Source: Sipunculus nudus
Taxonomy: Eukaryota; Annelida; Sipuncula; Golfingiida; Sipunculidae
Length of the DNA stretch: 64,000 nt
Assembly: GCA_026874595.1 (NCBI GenBank)
Contig: CM049320.1
Span: 43,660,714-43,724,713, forward strand
Reading direction: 5' to 3'
Positions within the stretch are counted from its first letter, which is position 1; each line of letters begins with the position of its first letter. Positions 30,831-43,409 of the stretch are shown in pieces. The translations under genes and the position numbers were made by a program. The notes below the pieces were generated by a model. It saw only the letters and a program-made list of their open reading frames with translations, had not been told where the DNA came from and did not search any database.

Positions 30831-32232
30831 ATGGATAAATACGCGGAAAGAGTTAGGAAGAAAATGGGCTTCGGGAGGAGTACAGGGAGTAGGTTTACGA
30901 GAAATTGTCTCTTCTCAGTGAATTGCTCGGTGAGTCCAACTTTCCGAGAACTGGCACTATATAAACACGATTTATGATTGTTTTTATTATTTGTTTGGTA
31001 CTTGCACATTGTACACAGAACAGACATATTCCCGGGATCACCTGGGACCCCGTACACTCATCAATTGCTGTATCCAGTGGCGCCAATTTATCTTCCAGGG
31101 TCGGAGGATGACTCGCAGACACACACACACAAATATGTTATATATACATATATATATAACATATATATATACTTTTATTAAGTAAAAGGTTTTAGAAAAT
31201 AAGATATAATGTTTCCAGTACAAGATAATTCTAAACCAGGTATAGATATGGTATTTCATAGTTACTCCATAAATGGAACCAAAGTCTATAGTTCTATTTA
31301 TTTATAAATTTTAATTTGAAATATATAAATATTATTCTCTGAATAGTGGGGGGGGGGGGGGGGGTGATTAAATTAACCATTTCCCCCACCCTTGCCAAAA
31401 AGGGGGTATAATTACCCCAATCCTCCCTACATTGATGCCCCTATAGTTGTATCAAGGAGTTTACAGGGATGGAGTAACAACTGTCAGAAGCCCTGCCAGG
31501 TCGCGAGTGTCAGTCGCGCGCGAATTGCAATTAAGACATGATAAGCCCATTAACTCTATTGTGCCGCGGTGTCAAGACAACTCTGTGAACATGCAGCATA
31601 ATAAACTGCACGTGACGAGTGTTAAAAGATTATTCATTATCAGATATAAATTAGCTATAAACCAATGAAATCGGTTCATTATTAATGTGTGGACTCACTG
31701 GATATATTAATGTCTCATTTGAATAAATTATTGTACCTGATTGCACAGTCATGTCCTTGGAATATATATTAGTACATACAAGTTATTTATTATATTCTTT
31801 GTAATGTGCTTAGACATACATGTATGTATGCATGAGTTTACCATCTCATTGTCTCTCAGAACAAGAATGTAACACAGGATAATAAAAATTTATGATACAG
31901 AAATCACTCTAACGCAAGTTACACAAGATTATTCAGATATAAAAATGTGACCAACATATAAAATATTATGCATACAATTGTGTCACAGGTAAAAATAGAA
32001 ATATAAAATCTTCAGAGATGATAAAATCATTAAAATGCATATGAAAGTCATTTGCATATATGGAAAAAGATAGAACTGTTGTAATCTATACCCAAATCAA
32101 TATAACCCTTGGATTTCGAACTTTACAGCAGTAAAACAGTTGTATGAGCATTAAGTTTGTGAATTTCTACACTCCTGTGGCATGAAGTCCTCACAAACCG
32201 TTCTTTTTAGTCAGCCTGGTTACAGCATGGAT
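30831..32232. other. Unassigned DNA with microsatellites
   Basis: Contains (AC)n/(AT)n at about 31120-31171 and a G run at about 31349-31363. Open frames around 30818-31260 overlap on both strands and have no motif. No gene is called. Confidence 0.5.
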
Positions 32233-33262
32233 AACTAGAATATCAGCAAAAGCTGACAAAAGCCCTCAGCCAAAAGAACAGTGTTTAGAGGTGGTAACAG
32301 TAACAAGTACTAAATATCTGTTCTCACATGGATGTATATCTGTACATGTCTCAGTTATAAATTTAAAATGGAGAGGTATGTACCATGATTCATAACAATC
32401 CACCAAATGCTTCCTGAAAAATAAGCTTCTAAGTTTTATTCTATTATAAGCTCTGTGACCTTGAAAAGTAGGTCAAGGTCACCCATCTTCGAACATGAAC
32501 GAGATTTTTGTCGATATACATCTTCATCAAAGAAATAAAATTCCTATTGTGAATCCTTTTAGAGATATCCCGCTCACAAGGCCAAAGTTGAAAAATCCAA
32601 GAAAAATTCAATAAAAAATCAGAAATTGCAGGTGGCGCCCCGAAACTTGTGCAGCAGTTACAGACCATCAGTCCCTATGATCATAGTAAGTATTGTGAAA
32701 ATCCATCCAATGGTTCCTGAAAAATAAGCTTCTAAATGTTTTTCCTATAATCAGCTCTAAAACGTAGAAAAATAGGTCAAGGTCAACCATCTTCGAACTT
32801 GACCGAGATTTTGTCAATATACATCTTTACCGAAAAAATAAAATTCTTACGTTGAACCCTTTTCGTGATATCTCGCTCACAAGCCCAAAGTTGAAAAATC
32901 CGATAAAAATTCATTAAAAATCAGAAATTGTCGGTGGCGCCACCAAACTTGTATAGCAGGTACAGATTTTCAGTCCCAATAATCATAGTAAGTTTTGTGA
33001 AAATCCACCAAATGGTTCCTGAGTAATAAGCATCTAAGTGTTTTTCAATAATCAGCTCTAAAATGTAGAAAAATAGGTCAAGGTCACCCATCTTCGAACT
33101 TGACCGAGATTTTGTTGATATACATCTTTACCGAGGAAATAAAATTCTGACAGTGAATCCTTTTCAAGATATCCCGCCCACAAGGTAAAAGTTAACGGAC
33201 GCCGGACGGACCGCTTGGGTGACGACAATAGCCCATCAGCCTAAGGGCTGAGGGCTAAAAAA
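32233..33262 (+). mobile_element. Helentron-like non-autonomous element, family B
   Basis: 5' end: AACTAGA, then hairpin TCAGC-AAAA-GCTGA (32243-32256), then AGCCCTCAGCC (32261-32271). 3' end: hairpin 33230-33256 (AGCCC-A-TCAGCC, loop TAAG, GGCTGAGGGCT), whose last arm is the exact reverse complement of the 5' motif. Three ~300-bp core repeats (from about 32395, 32697 and 32998) each carry 'aggtcaaggtca', 'cttcgaac.tgac' and GGTGGCGCC-type sequence. Non-coding. Confidence 0.75.
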
Positions 33263-33883
33263 CAGAAGAAATCAACTAGATCATTCATAGGTCGTCTCAG
33301 CCAGGTCTGTCAACTGGCTGGACAGCTCAAAATGAATAAATTAAAAAAAGAGAGTATTTTTTTGGAGTGTAACATTAATTAAAGTGACTCTCTCTTGAAA
33401 GGTCATTTGTGCTATAAAGTAAACATGTATGTGTTACAATGACTAGATTTTTAATATAAGTAGATGGTATTTGTTTATATTTATGAGATTGTGTGATATG
33501 ATATACCATGCCCTGACCACTAACAAAGGCAATCCTTAGGTTTCTAAATATGTATTGGCATTATATACAAATAACAGAGACAGCTATCTAGCATTTGGTA
33601 ATGGTGTGGAGAATGCATATGACGGAACAATCCACCTGGCCATCACTCTCCTTTGCTGGCTTTCTCTTTTTTGAATCCTGTCATGGCTTGATCAACCCTG
33701 AATACATCTCTCACGTACACCATACACTTCAATGGAAGTACACTGAAATATATAAATGCACAGCCCCACATCTGTATTACTAAATAATTACATCTGCCCA
33801 TACATAATATACAGTATATATGAATACGTTGATAAAAGAGTCCATAAATGACACAATAATAGGATTTCTGTCATTTCATTTTA
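33263..33883. other. No recognised feature
   Basis: AT-rich spacer between a family B and a family C element; the 62-codon open frame at 33595 shows no motif. Confidence 0.4.
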
Positions 33884-34742
33884 AACAAGGGACCCATGGG
33901 TCACTGTGCTCAGCTGAAGTTTGAAAGGGGGGGGGGGGGATGATGGGAGTTACAACGTCTCTGCATATGTATGCAGGATATGAAACTTAATTCAACAGTG
34001 CTTACAGGAAGAACAGTTCATTCACAATTACTGTATATTAACAAGAGCACAGCAAGCATGCATAATATGTCTGGTGTGTATCTGGTGGCCTCTAACCTCA
34101 TTAAATATGCCTGAATTTTGATGAGAATATAATTCAGGTGAGAAACTTTATTGGTAAATATGTATTATAAGTTTCATGTAAATCCATTGAATTCATGGTA
34201 AGTCACCAAGGTGCCACCAAAGTGTGGTGACCTCTGACTTGATTAAATATGCATGGATATTGCTGGAAATTGAACTTAGGCGAGATAGTTTATTTATTAA
34301 CATTTCTGATGAGTTTTATCAAATTCCTTCATATTCTTCAAAAGTTATCATGGCCATACCACAAAGCAGCCTAGTGACCCACGACCTTATTAAATATGTG
34401 TGGATATGCCAATAATTGAACCTAGGGGAGATAATCTAGTAGTTATGGTGAGTTATGTGAAAATCCATCAAAGACCCAGTAAGTTATCCCAGCAACACTA
34501 TAAGTTAATGAACAGATGGTGAGTACCATAATACTCCCATCATATGACGGGCGTATTAAAATGTAGAGACAGACTGGTAGAAAAGAAAGCTAATCTCTTT
34601 ATCTCCCATTCTGTTTTGGCAGGAAAATAATATATATGATGTTTCAATTAGATCTTAACTTTTTTATGATACTAATTTTCTATATTAAATAAATAAAGAA
34701 AATTTGCATAATAATTTATAATAATTTACAGTTGCAATATAT
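33884..34742 (+). mobile_element. Family C element, 5' end and degenerate body
   Basis: AACAAGG, the perfect palindrome GACCCATGGGTC (33891-33902) and GCTCAGCTGA (33908-33917) make the clearest 5' end of family C. It is followed by a G run and by three degenerate ~150-bp repeats ('ttaaatatg..tggatat', 'aaatcca...a'). No 3' hairpin was seen before the next 5' end at 34743. Confidence 0.6.
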
Positions 34743-35672
34743 AACAAGTGACCCATGGGTCATGACGCTCAGTCAACAAGTTGACAACATGTCCATGCAC
34801 AGGCACCTAATTAGGATAATGTAGGTAGCATAATTGTTCATGCATCTTAGCTTAAATTCATCAAGACCCATAAGCACAACAAATCTGATGACAATCCTAC
34901 CAGCCTTTCCTGAGGAGTCTGGCAATTTGTGTGTATTTTGCATTATTTCTGGGATGCTAAAACATACCCCAAAACTTTAAGAATATAGGTCACAGTGACC
35001 AAAATCCAGGTTTCTCGGGAGAACTTTGAGGAACTCTCAGAATGTCAAGTTAGAAGTTTCTGGGCCAAATGGTTATGATTTGTGCCCTACTTTGGTATCA
35101 AATTTTTAATTATGCTGGGGGTGTTTATAAGCCCCATAGCTCAGAGAATATGGGTAACAGAGAACTAATTTCAAGTTTCCAATGATATTTTTCACAGACC
35201 TACTGGGACGAAAAGTAAGAAGATTCTAGGACCGATGGTTACAGTTGTGCCCTGTTAATGGACGACTGCATCTTTGAAGGTCTCAAAAATAGAGAAAAAA
35301 AAAATTTGTTAAAATTTTTAAAAGTCCAGGTGGCACTACCAGTCTGCAGGAACTAAGGAAACACTCCATGATGCACATGCATGCAAAGAATCATGCAGAT
35401 CAATGCACTAGTTGTTCAGATACTTGGGTTTCTGTATCAAATTTTTCATTATTCTGAGGGGTACTTCGGAGCCCCATAGCTTGAAGAATATGTGTAACAG
35501 AGACCTAATTCCAGGTTTCCAAGGAGACTTTTCATGGACCTCTCTGGATGTAAAGTAAGAAGATTATGTGTCTAGCGGTTACAATTTGTGCCCTGTTAAC
35601 AGATGAACGCATCTTTTAAGGTCTTGAAAATAGAGAAAAAAATCGTGACTTACAGTCAGCTGAGCTAATAAT
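34743..35672 (+). mobile_element. Family C element, compact copy
   Basis: 5' end AACAAGTGACCCATGGGTCA at 34743; 3' end at about 35645-35672 (TGACTTACAGTCAGCTGAGCTAATA). Between them are about two and a half ~330-bp core repeats with the 'gatatgggtaacagagacctaatttcagg' block (diverged) and GGTGGCACTACCAGTCTGCA near 35328. Confidence 0.75.
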
Positions 35673-37731
35673 ATCCCCAGTGCACAGGTGCATGGACTCA
35701 ATGGTAGAGGGGGTTATATGGTGGGACTTACAACACCTCTGCATATACATAAAGGATATGAAATTTAAATCAACAGTGCTTACAGGGAGAACTTTTTTTA
35801 TTCATAATTATAAATACAAATAGGCAGTGTAATGGAAAAACAACGCCAATCTCTTTATATCCCATTCTATTGAGGCAGGAAAATAATGTACAAATGTTTG
35901 CATAAGATCCTCATTTTTTATTACATCAATTTTTTTTAAAGTTTATAAATGTTAAACATTTGCAGTAAAACATATATATTTGAGAACATAAGTTGATTCA
36001 CAATTCTAAATTCCATCTACATTTATCCCTAATTTGGTCAGATATCTCACATTATGCACACACATGTATCTATTTTTTTATCACAAAATATATTTATTTT
36101 ATAAATTTGCAAAACAATTCATATCTGAAAACAACACTTGATTAAGAATTCACAATTCTAAATTGATCTCTATTTATCCATAATTTGCTTCATAAATTAT
36201 CAAATTATGCATACTGAATGGCTTTATTATATTTTAATTCCCTTAAATTATTTAAAATTATTAATATTTTTTTAAAAATGCCACATCACCACAGCATGGT
36301 ATCTTCTGGGTTACTCCTTGAATTACTATTTCAAGAAAAGTTTTGTACATTTGGGTGGAAACAGCATGATAATTTAGGAAATATAGTGCAAACAATATCA
36401 ATTACTGCATAGCACTTGATGGGTAGGGTTGGTGGTGGTGTGTGTGTGGGGGGGGGGAGGGGGTGAGAATAACAGTACACCTGTCAAAGCAGGGGATCTC
36501 TCCCAGTGACTTTAATAAATCAGAAACTCCAGTGGACAGGAGTGAGCTGCCTGCATCTGGACAAAGCAAGTGACTACAACAGAGCCTCAAGAAAAAATTC
36601 AATAGCTAGCGTAATTGCCAAGTTTTTATTTTCAAATTTCATTTTTAAACAAATAAATACTTATGTTAACATGCTGTGAAAATTAAATCAACACTACTGG
36701 CAGAAAAAAATGGTCATGGTCAAAGTTGGGCAAAATTTAATGTACTGATTTTATGCTAATAACTTAAAAAAATTTATGAAATTCAGATCTTATTTTGGGT
36801 ATTGAATTGAATCTTAATTAAACAAAGTTATATACTTGGAAATAAAGTCTCTAGCTTAAAAAAATTTCATGTCAACTGAGTTACTCAAAGGGGCCCATCA
36901 CCTATAAAGCAGGTTGAGTTAACGTGAAAAATAACTTATTCCCTTTAAAATAAATCTGTACCTGCCAAAATATTGCCCTGAAACCATTTGCTTTCTCCTG
37001 TAAACAAATGTGAAAAACAGTGGACTGGGCGCAATGACAGATGTCAACATTAATACAGCCCATGGGGCAGTGTGCACTGCTGTGCTAAAACACGTGTCAA
37101 TCAGGAGATGCCCAGTCTGACTTGGCCCAAAAAATGAAATACATGTTTCTGCTGGTTGAAACACAGCATGTTGCACCTCTTAATCAGACTTCAGGTCAAG
37201 CAGCCTTGATATGGTAATTAAACTGTGTTTACCAACACACAGAGCAATATAATGGTGTTAAACAGCTGTATGTGAGGAAATGAGACCATGTGCTGAGATG
37301 GTTTTACAGGGAAACATTTGTATATAACAAAACTGAACTGATAGTGTAAAAGGAATAGGCATACCAGTAATTTCGCTCCTGATCATGTCCCTTTAAAAAA
37401 ATTACTCTTAACAGACTTTATTTCTAGCATGTAAATAGGAAATATATAGGATATTACTTCTGGTAAATATTAAGAAAAACAGATCAGTGGTTTTGATATT
37501 AGGCAGTCCTGAAGTGTGAATACAGGATTTTTATGGAAATTTGAGGTTTTTCCTTTATGTGTGGAAGGAACCAAGTTGCAGTGACCCAGTTTTCGGTTTG
37601 GGTTGGAGATCTTGGGGAAATCCAACAGTATGTAGGTCTGAAGGTTTCAAAACGTGCCAGTCTAAGGAATGGATGGAGAGATGGACAATGGACCATGACT
37701 ATAGCTTAGATGACTTCAATCAGCTGAGCTA
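35673..37731 (+). mobile_element. Family C long variant, copy 2
   Basis: Collinear with 19622-21480: start-proximal 'ggatatgaaa', A/T-rich middle, G run, the 'gggttactccttga' and 'ctgcctgcatctggacaaag' blocks. Here the 3' end is preserved (TAGATGACTTCAATCAGCTGAGCTA region, 37707-37731). A different dispersed repeat (about 36890-37395) appears inserted in it. The copy starts directly at the previous element's 3' end. Confidence 0.65.
36890..37395. repeat. Dispersed repeat, copy 1 (partner at 38960-39620)
   Basis: Shares with 38960-39620 the blocks CCTGCCAAAATA.TGCCCTGAAA, CTCCTGTA, 'gctgaaaca' and AACTGAACTGAT...TCGCTCCTGAT..TGTCCCTTTAA. The right edge CCCTTTAA suggests a TTAA-targeting DNA transposon derivative. 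The left edge is not clear. Confidence 0.5.
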
Positions 37732-37732
37732 A

Positions 37733-38324
37733 AAATGACAAAGTTCAATCACACAACATTTGACATGTGACTGATTTTTGCATCCAATTTGGTGTTTCTT
37801 ATTCCTGCTGTTGCTGAGATATTATGGGTTAATGTACTGATAACTGATAACTCTGGAACAAAAAAAAGATAGATGCAATTGGCATCACCAATACCTCAAT
37901 TTTAAATGTGACTCATGTAACCACCATTTGTATAAAATTTGGTGATTCTAGCTCCTGCCATTTCTGAGATTTTAAATTAAGTATGCTTAAATGAACAATT
38001 GACCTAAGTTCAGCTCCCTGTAATACGGCAAAAATCACCTCACTTGAACTTTTCGAACAAACTTGAGAGATTATTTCTGGGATTATTTCTGGGAAATTTT
38101 GATTATATAGCTGGACAGTTTGCTAGGAGAAGATTTTTAAAGGTTTTTCAAAAGCTTTTTCCCTGTAAAATCTAAGTTAATGCAGATAAACAAAAAATAA
38201 GCTCAATCTGACAAAATCAGTCATTTAAAAAACTCTGCCAGATTGAGCTTATTTTTTGGCTAGCTCCTGCTTTTTTTGAGATAGTATGGGTTAATGTGCA
38301 GAGGACGGACAACATCACACCATC
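37733..38324 (+). mobile_element. Family D core-repeat element
   Basis: Two to three ~300-bp units with the blocks 'catgtgac..ttttgcat...aatttggtg.t.ctagctcctgc.gtt.ctgagat' and 'aaagct.ttccc.gtaaa.t.taagttaatgcag'. Related units are at 44280-44880 and 60751-61660. It ends near 'atcacaccatctcataagctcaca', the same terminal wording as at 61620. An 18-bp inverted repeat lies at 38196-38262. Confidence 0.6.
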
Positions 38325-38745
38325 TCATAAGCTCACAGGTTCGCTAAAAAGGGATTTAAAGACAAAAACTAAACTTAAAATTAAAGCAATTTTAATTTCT
38401 AGATCTCCAAAGCCTACAATACAGAGACCATTCCATTCCTGCAGAATGGAATATTCTTTAATTACAGTGAGCAGCACATTTTCCTGTGAAGACACAATAG
38501 CATTACTTTTAATGGTCCCCTCAAATGAGTGTTTAACATCTGAACTATTTATGTACTTAATTAAAAGTTCACCAGACAAAATAAAAAAACATGCTGTTGA
38601 TGTTTTCTTTAGTACTGACCTTTGGACCCAGTTCAAGCAATACATGATGCGTGGCATGAGAATACAAGGGCTGTTGGTGAGCATGGCAGCGACGGTCTTC
38701 CTTGCCACATAGTCAGGGTCCAACGGAGGAAACAGCCAGGGAAAT
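38325..38745 (-). CDS. SDR last exon with unusual C-terminal extension
   Basis: Acceptor GTGTTAG|AT; the first base completes Arg of the preceding exon. PPLDPDYVARKTVAAMLTN and LMPRIMYCLNWVQ match the family. The usual family end (a 'S.D.F.G' motif) seems represented by NSSDVKHSFEGT, after which about 60 further residues continue, with a hydrophobic run (KIALILSLVFVF) near the end. The final residues SEPVSL and the TGA fall in the terminus of the family D repeat. Confidence 0.75.
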
Positions 38746-41700
38746 CTAACACAAAATGTTCAAAGATCATTCATTTACTGAATTGGAATATTCTCAAACA
38801 TATAATATTTTTAAACAACAGATGAGGGACCAAAAGCTTACCTTTGAACATCTTGAACATGATAATACTATTAAGTAATATTTTTTTCTATTCATCAGGA
38901 CACTTCTCAATTATATAGGGACCTAAACATGTACAAAGCATTCAAAGTTCAATGTACATGGAAATCACATGTTCCCTTTTCAAATAAAATAGTTCCTGCC
39001 AAAATAGTGCCCTGAAATCGTTAGCTTACTCCTGTACACAGGATGTTAAAAGAGTGGACGGGGCATGATCACTGGTGCAAACAAACACAGCATTAACACC
39101 ACCTGCATTGCCCATTTTCTTTTCAGGCTTACAACCCTGTTCATTAATGTTAGGGCAACAATACAAGATCCCATGACTGAATTTGCCTTCAAAAGATGTA
39201 ATACATGTTCCTCTGGCTGAAACATTGAGTGTTGAAGGGACTCTGATACCTGATACACTGGGCCACACTGTGCTGTGTTTCATTTCAGCTGAGGCCCCTG
39301 AACCTATCACACAAATCTGTTGTATTAGGTCTACAAAGAATTTTCACTTGGCCCATGGACTGTAACAGCAGAGATATATCAGAGGACATGAAGGTCAATG
39401 TATGAACTACTGTTGAGTACGACTTGTCAGGGATTTGTTGCACATGCACAAAATTGGACCTCTGGTAACATGCCTTGTTATGGTACACAGACACACATGG
39501 ACTTTATTCACATGCAGACCCAAAACAAGCAGCAGGGGAAGTACTGCTTTGCTGGAAAACTTTTGTATAAAGCAAAACTGAACTGATGATATCGCTCCTG
39601 ATTGTGTCCCTTTAATAATTCATTCTAGCTGCAATACCTGTAGAGAATTCTTTTTGTATATAGAAAATTTCAGGATAATTTTGATAAAACTTCAAAAACC
39701 TTGACATCAGGCATCAATCTCCTGTGGTTCTGAACAGTAAACAAGTTGCTGAGGCTGATATCAGGCATCAATCTCAGGACTGTGATTCTGAACAGTAAAC
39801 AATTTGCTGAGGCTGATATCAGGCATCAATCCCAGGACTGTGATTCTGAACAGTAAACAATTTGCTGAGGCTGATATCAGGCATCAATTTTAGGACTGTG
39901 ATTCTGAACAGTAAACAATTTGCTGAGGCTGATATAAGGCATCAATCCCATGACTGTGATTCTGAATAGTAAACAATTTGCTGAGGCTGATATCAGGCAT
40001 AAATTTTAGGACTGTGATTCTGAACAGTAAACAATTTGCTGAGGCTGACATCAGACATCAATCTCAGAACTGTGATTCTGAACAGTACATATTTGCTGGG
40101 GCTGATATCAGGCATCAATCTCAGGACTGTGACTCCGAACAGTATACAATTAGCCAAGACTGATATCAGGCATCAGTCTCCTGTGATTCTGAATAGTATA
40201 CAATTTGCTAAGGCTGATATCAGGCATCAATCTCAGAACTGTGATTCTGAACAGTAAACAATTTGCTGAGGCTGATATCAGGCCTCATTCTCAGGACTAT
40301 GATTCTGAACAGTGAACAATTTGCTGAGGCTGATATAAGGCATCTATCTTAGGACTGTGTTTCTGAAAAGTAAACAATTTGCTTAGGCTGATATCAGGCA
40401 TCAATTTTAGGACTGTGATTCTGAACAGTATACAAATTGCTGAGGCTGACATCAGACATCAATCTCAGAACTGTGATTCTGAACAGTACATATTTGCTGG
40501 GGCTGATATCAGGCATCAATCTCAGGACTGTGACTTCGAACAGTATACAATTAGCCAAGGCTGATATCAGGCATCAGTCTCCTGTGATTCTGAACAGTAT
40601 ACAATTTGATGAGGTTGATATCAGGCATCAATCTCCTGTGATTCTGAACAGTATACAATTTGCTGAGGCTGATATCAGGACTTTGATTCTGAATAGCATA
40701 CAATTTGCTGAGGCTGATATCATATATCAATCTCAGGACTGTGATTCTGAACAGTATACAATTTGCTGAGGCTGATATCAGGCATCAATCTCCTGTGACT
40801 CTGAACAGTATACAATTTGCTGAGGCTGATATCAGGCATCAATCTCAGGACTGTGATTCTGAACAGTATACAATTTGCTGAGGCTGATATTAGGCATCAT
40901 TCTCAGGACTGTGATTCTGAACAACATACAATTTGCTGAGGCTGATATCAGGCATCAATCTCAGGACTGTGATCCTGAACAGTAAACAATTTTCTGAGGC
41001 TGATATCAGGCATCAACCTCAGGACTGTGATTCTGAACAGGATACAATTTGCTGAGGTTGATATCAGGCATCAATCTCAGGACTGTGATTCTGAACAGCA
41101 TACAATTTGCTGAGGCTGATATCAGACATCTATCTCAGGACTGTGATTCTGAACAGTAAACAATTTTCTGAGGCTGATATCAGGCATCAATCTCCTGTGA
41201 CTCTGAAAAGTATACAATTTGCTGAGGCTGATATCAGGCATCAATCTCAGGACTGTGATTCTGAACAGTGTACAATTTGCTGAGGCTAATATCAGGCATC
41301 AATCTCAGGACTGTGATTCTGAACAGTATACAATTGGCTGAGGCTGATATCAGGCAGCAATCTGCTGTGATTCTGAACAGTGTACAATTTGTTGAGGCTG
41401 ATATCAGGCAGCAATCTCAGGACTGTGATTCTGAACAGTATACAATTTGCTGAGGCTGATAACAGGCAGCAACCTCAAGTGACTCTGAACAGTGTACAAT
41501 TTGCTGAGGCTGATATCAGGCATCAATCTCAGGACTGTGATTCTGAACAGTAAACAATTTGCTGAGGCTGATATCAGACATCAATCTGGGGACTGTGATT
41601 CTGAATAGTATACAATTTGCTGAGGCTGATATCAGGCATCAATCTAAGGACTGTGATTCTGAACAGCATACAATTTGCTGAGGCTGATATCAGGCATCAA

Positions 41701-43338
41701 TCTCAGGAATGTGATTCTGAACAGCAGACGACTTGCTGGGACTGATATGAGGCATCAATCCCAGGACTGGGATTCTGAACAGTATAAAATTTGCTGAGGT
41801 TGATATCAGGCATCAATCTCCTGTGATTCTAAAAAGTATACAATTTGCTGAGGCTGATATCAGGCATCAATCTCAGGACTGTGAATCTGAACAGTATACA
41901 ATTTGCTGAGGCTGATGTCAGGCATCAATCTCCTGTGACTCTGAACAGTAAACAATTTGTGCAGGCTGATATCAGGCATCAACCTCAGGACTGTGATTCT
42001 GAACAGGATACAATTTGCTGAGGCTGATATCAGACATCAATCTCAGGACTGTGATTCTGAACAGTATACAATTTGCTGAGGCTGATGTCAGGCATCAATC
42101 TCCTGTGACTCTGAACAGTATACAATTTGCGCAGGCTGATATCAGGCATCAACCTCAGGACTGTGATTCTGAACAGTATACAATTTGCTGAGGCTGATAT
42201 CAGGCATCAATCTCAGGACTGTGATTCTGAACAGTATACAATTTGCTGAGGCCGATATCAGGCATCAATCTTCTGTGATTCTGAACAGTGTACAATTTGC
42301 TGAAGCTAATATCAGGCATCAATCTCCTGTGATTCTGAACAGTGTACAATTTGCTGAGGCTGATATCAGACATCTATCTCAGGACTGTGATTCTGAACAG
42401 TAAACAATTTTCTGAGGCTGATATCAGGCATCAATCCCAGGACTGTGATTCTGAAAAGTATCAATTTGCTGAGGCTGACATCAGGCATCAATCTCAGGAC
42501 TGTGATTCTGAACAGTGTACAGTTTGCTGAGGCTAATATCAGGCATCAATCTCAGGACTGTGATTCTGAACAGTATACAATTGGCTGAGGCTGATATCAG
42601 GCATCAATCTCAGGAATGTGATTCTGAACAGTTAACAATTTGCTGAGGCTGATATCAGGCAGCAATCTCAGGACTGTGATTCTGAACAGTATACAATTTG
42701 CTGAGGCTGATATTAGGCATCAATCCCAGGACTGTGATTCTGAACAGTTAACAATTTGCTGAGGCATGTGAGATGATTAAGATCACAGACAGATTTATAT
42801 TCCTACAGGTGAGACAGACACAGTAATATCCCTACAAGTCATATGTAAGGAGATAAGAGGGGGATATCCCTGCAGCTCAGATGACTTTTAATCAGTACAG
42901 ATAATGTGTTAATGTGAACAGATGAAGAACATACATAAAAACACCCACCTGGTTTTAAATCCTGGAAACATGTCTGTATTAACCATGTATGGGTGTATGT
43001 TTGTGATGTGTATGCCGTCTATTCCCTGACTGTGAAGCTCTAAGGCCAGCGAGTCAGCGAATCCTCTGGCTGCATGCTTAGATCCACAATAATCTGCTGC
43101 TCCTGACAGTCCCATAAAGCCAAGCATGGAGTTTATGTTTACGATGTGACCTCTGTTTTCCTCTATCATTGCAGGAACAAATGCTTTTGCTGCCTGTTAA
43201 AAGACAAACACATTTGATGAGGACTAACAATAAGCCCCAAAGATCCAAATTTTCATCTGTCAACATATTTCATGTGAAAACTTGAAAAGCAGGAATTATT
43301 CCACTTTATTTAGGCTAATCCATATAATTATATATTTT

Positions 43339-43409
<71 letters not shown>

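Noticed and set aside
31091-31171. Possible hairpin or tRNA-like structure near ATATATACATATATATATAA
   Set aside because: Explained by AT microsatellite symmetry; no tRNA box sequences found here or elsewhere in the window.
39026-39310. 94-codon - strand ORF in the SDR intron (and 36919-37176)
   Set aside because: Lies in a dispersed repeat with a second copy whose frame differs; no conserved translation between the copies.
39978-42530. Several 60-110 codon frames with ADIRHQSQDCDSEQ repeats
   Set aside because: Artefacts of the 58-bp intronic minisatellite; frames break at each 54-bp variant.
39702-42765. CRISPR-like array
   Set aside because: Units are contiguous near-identical tandem repeats without unique spacers, in a eukaryotic intron.
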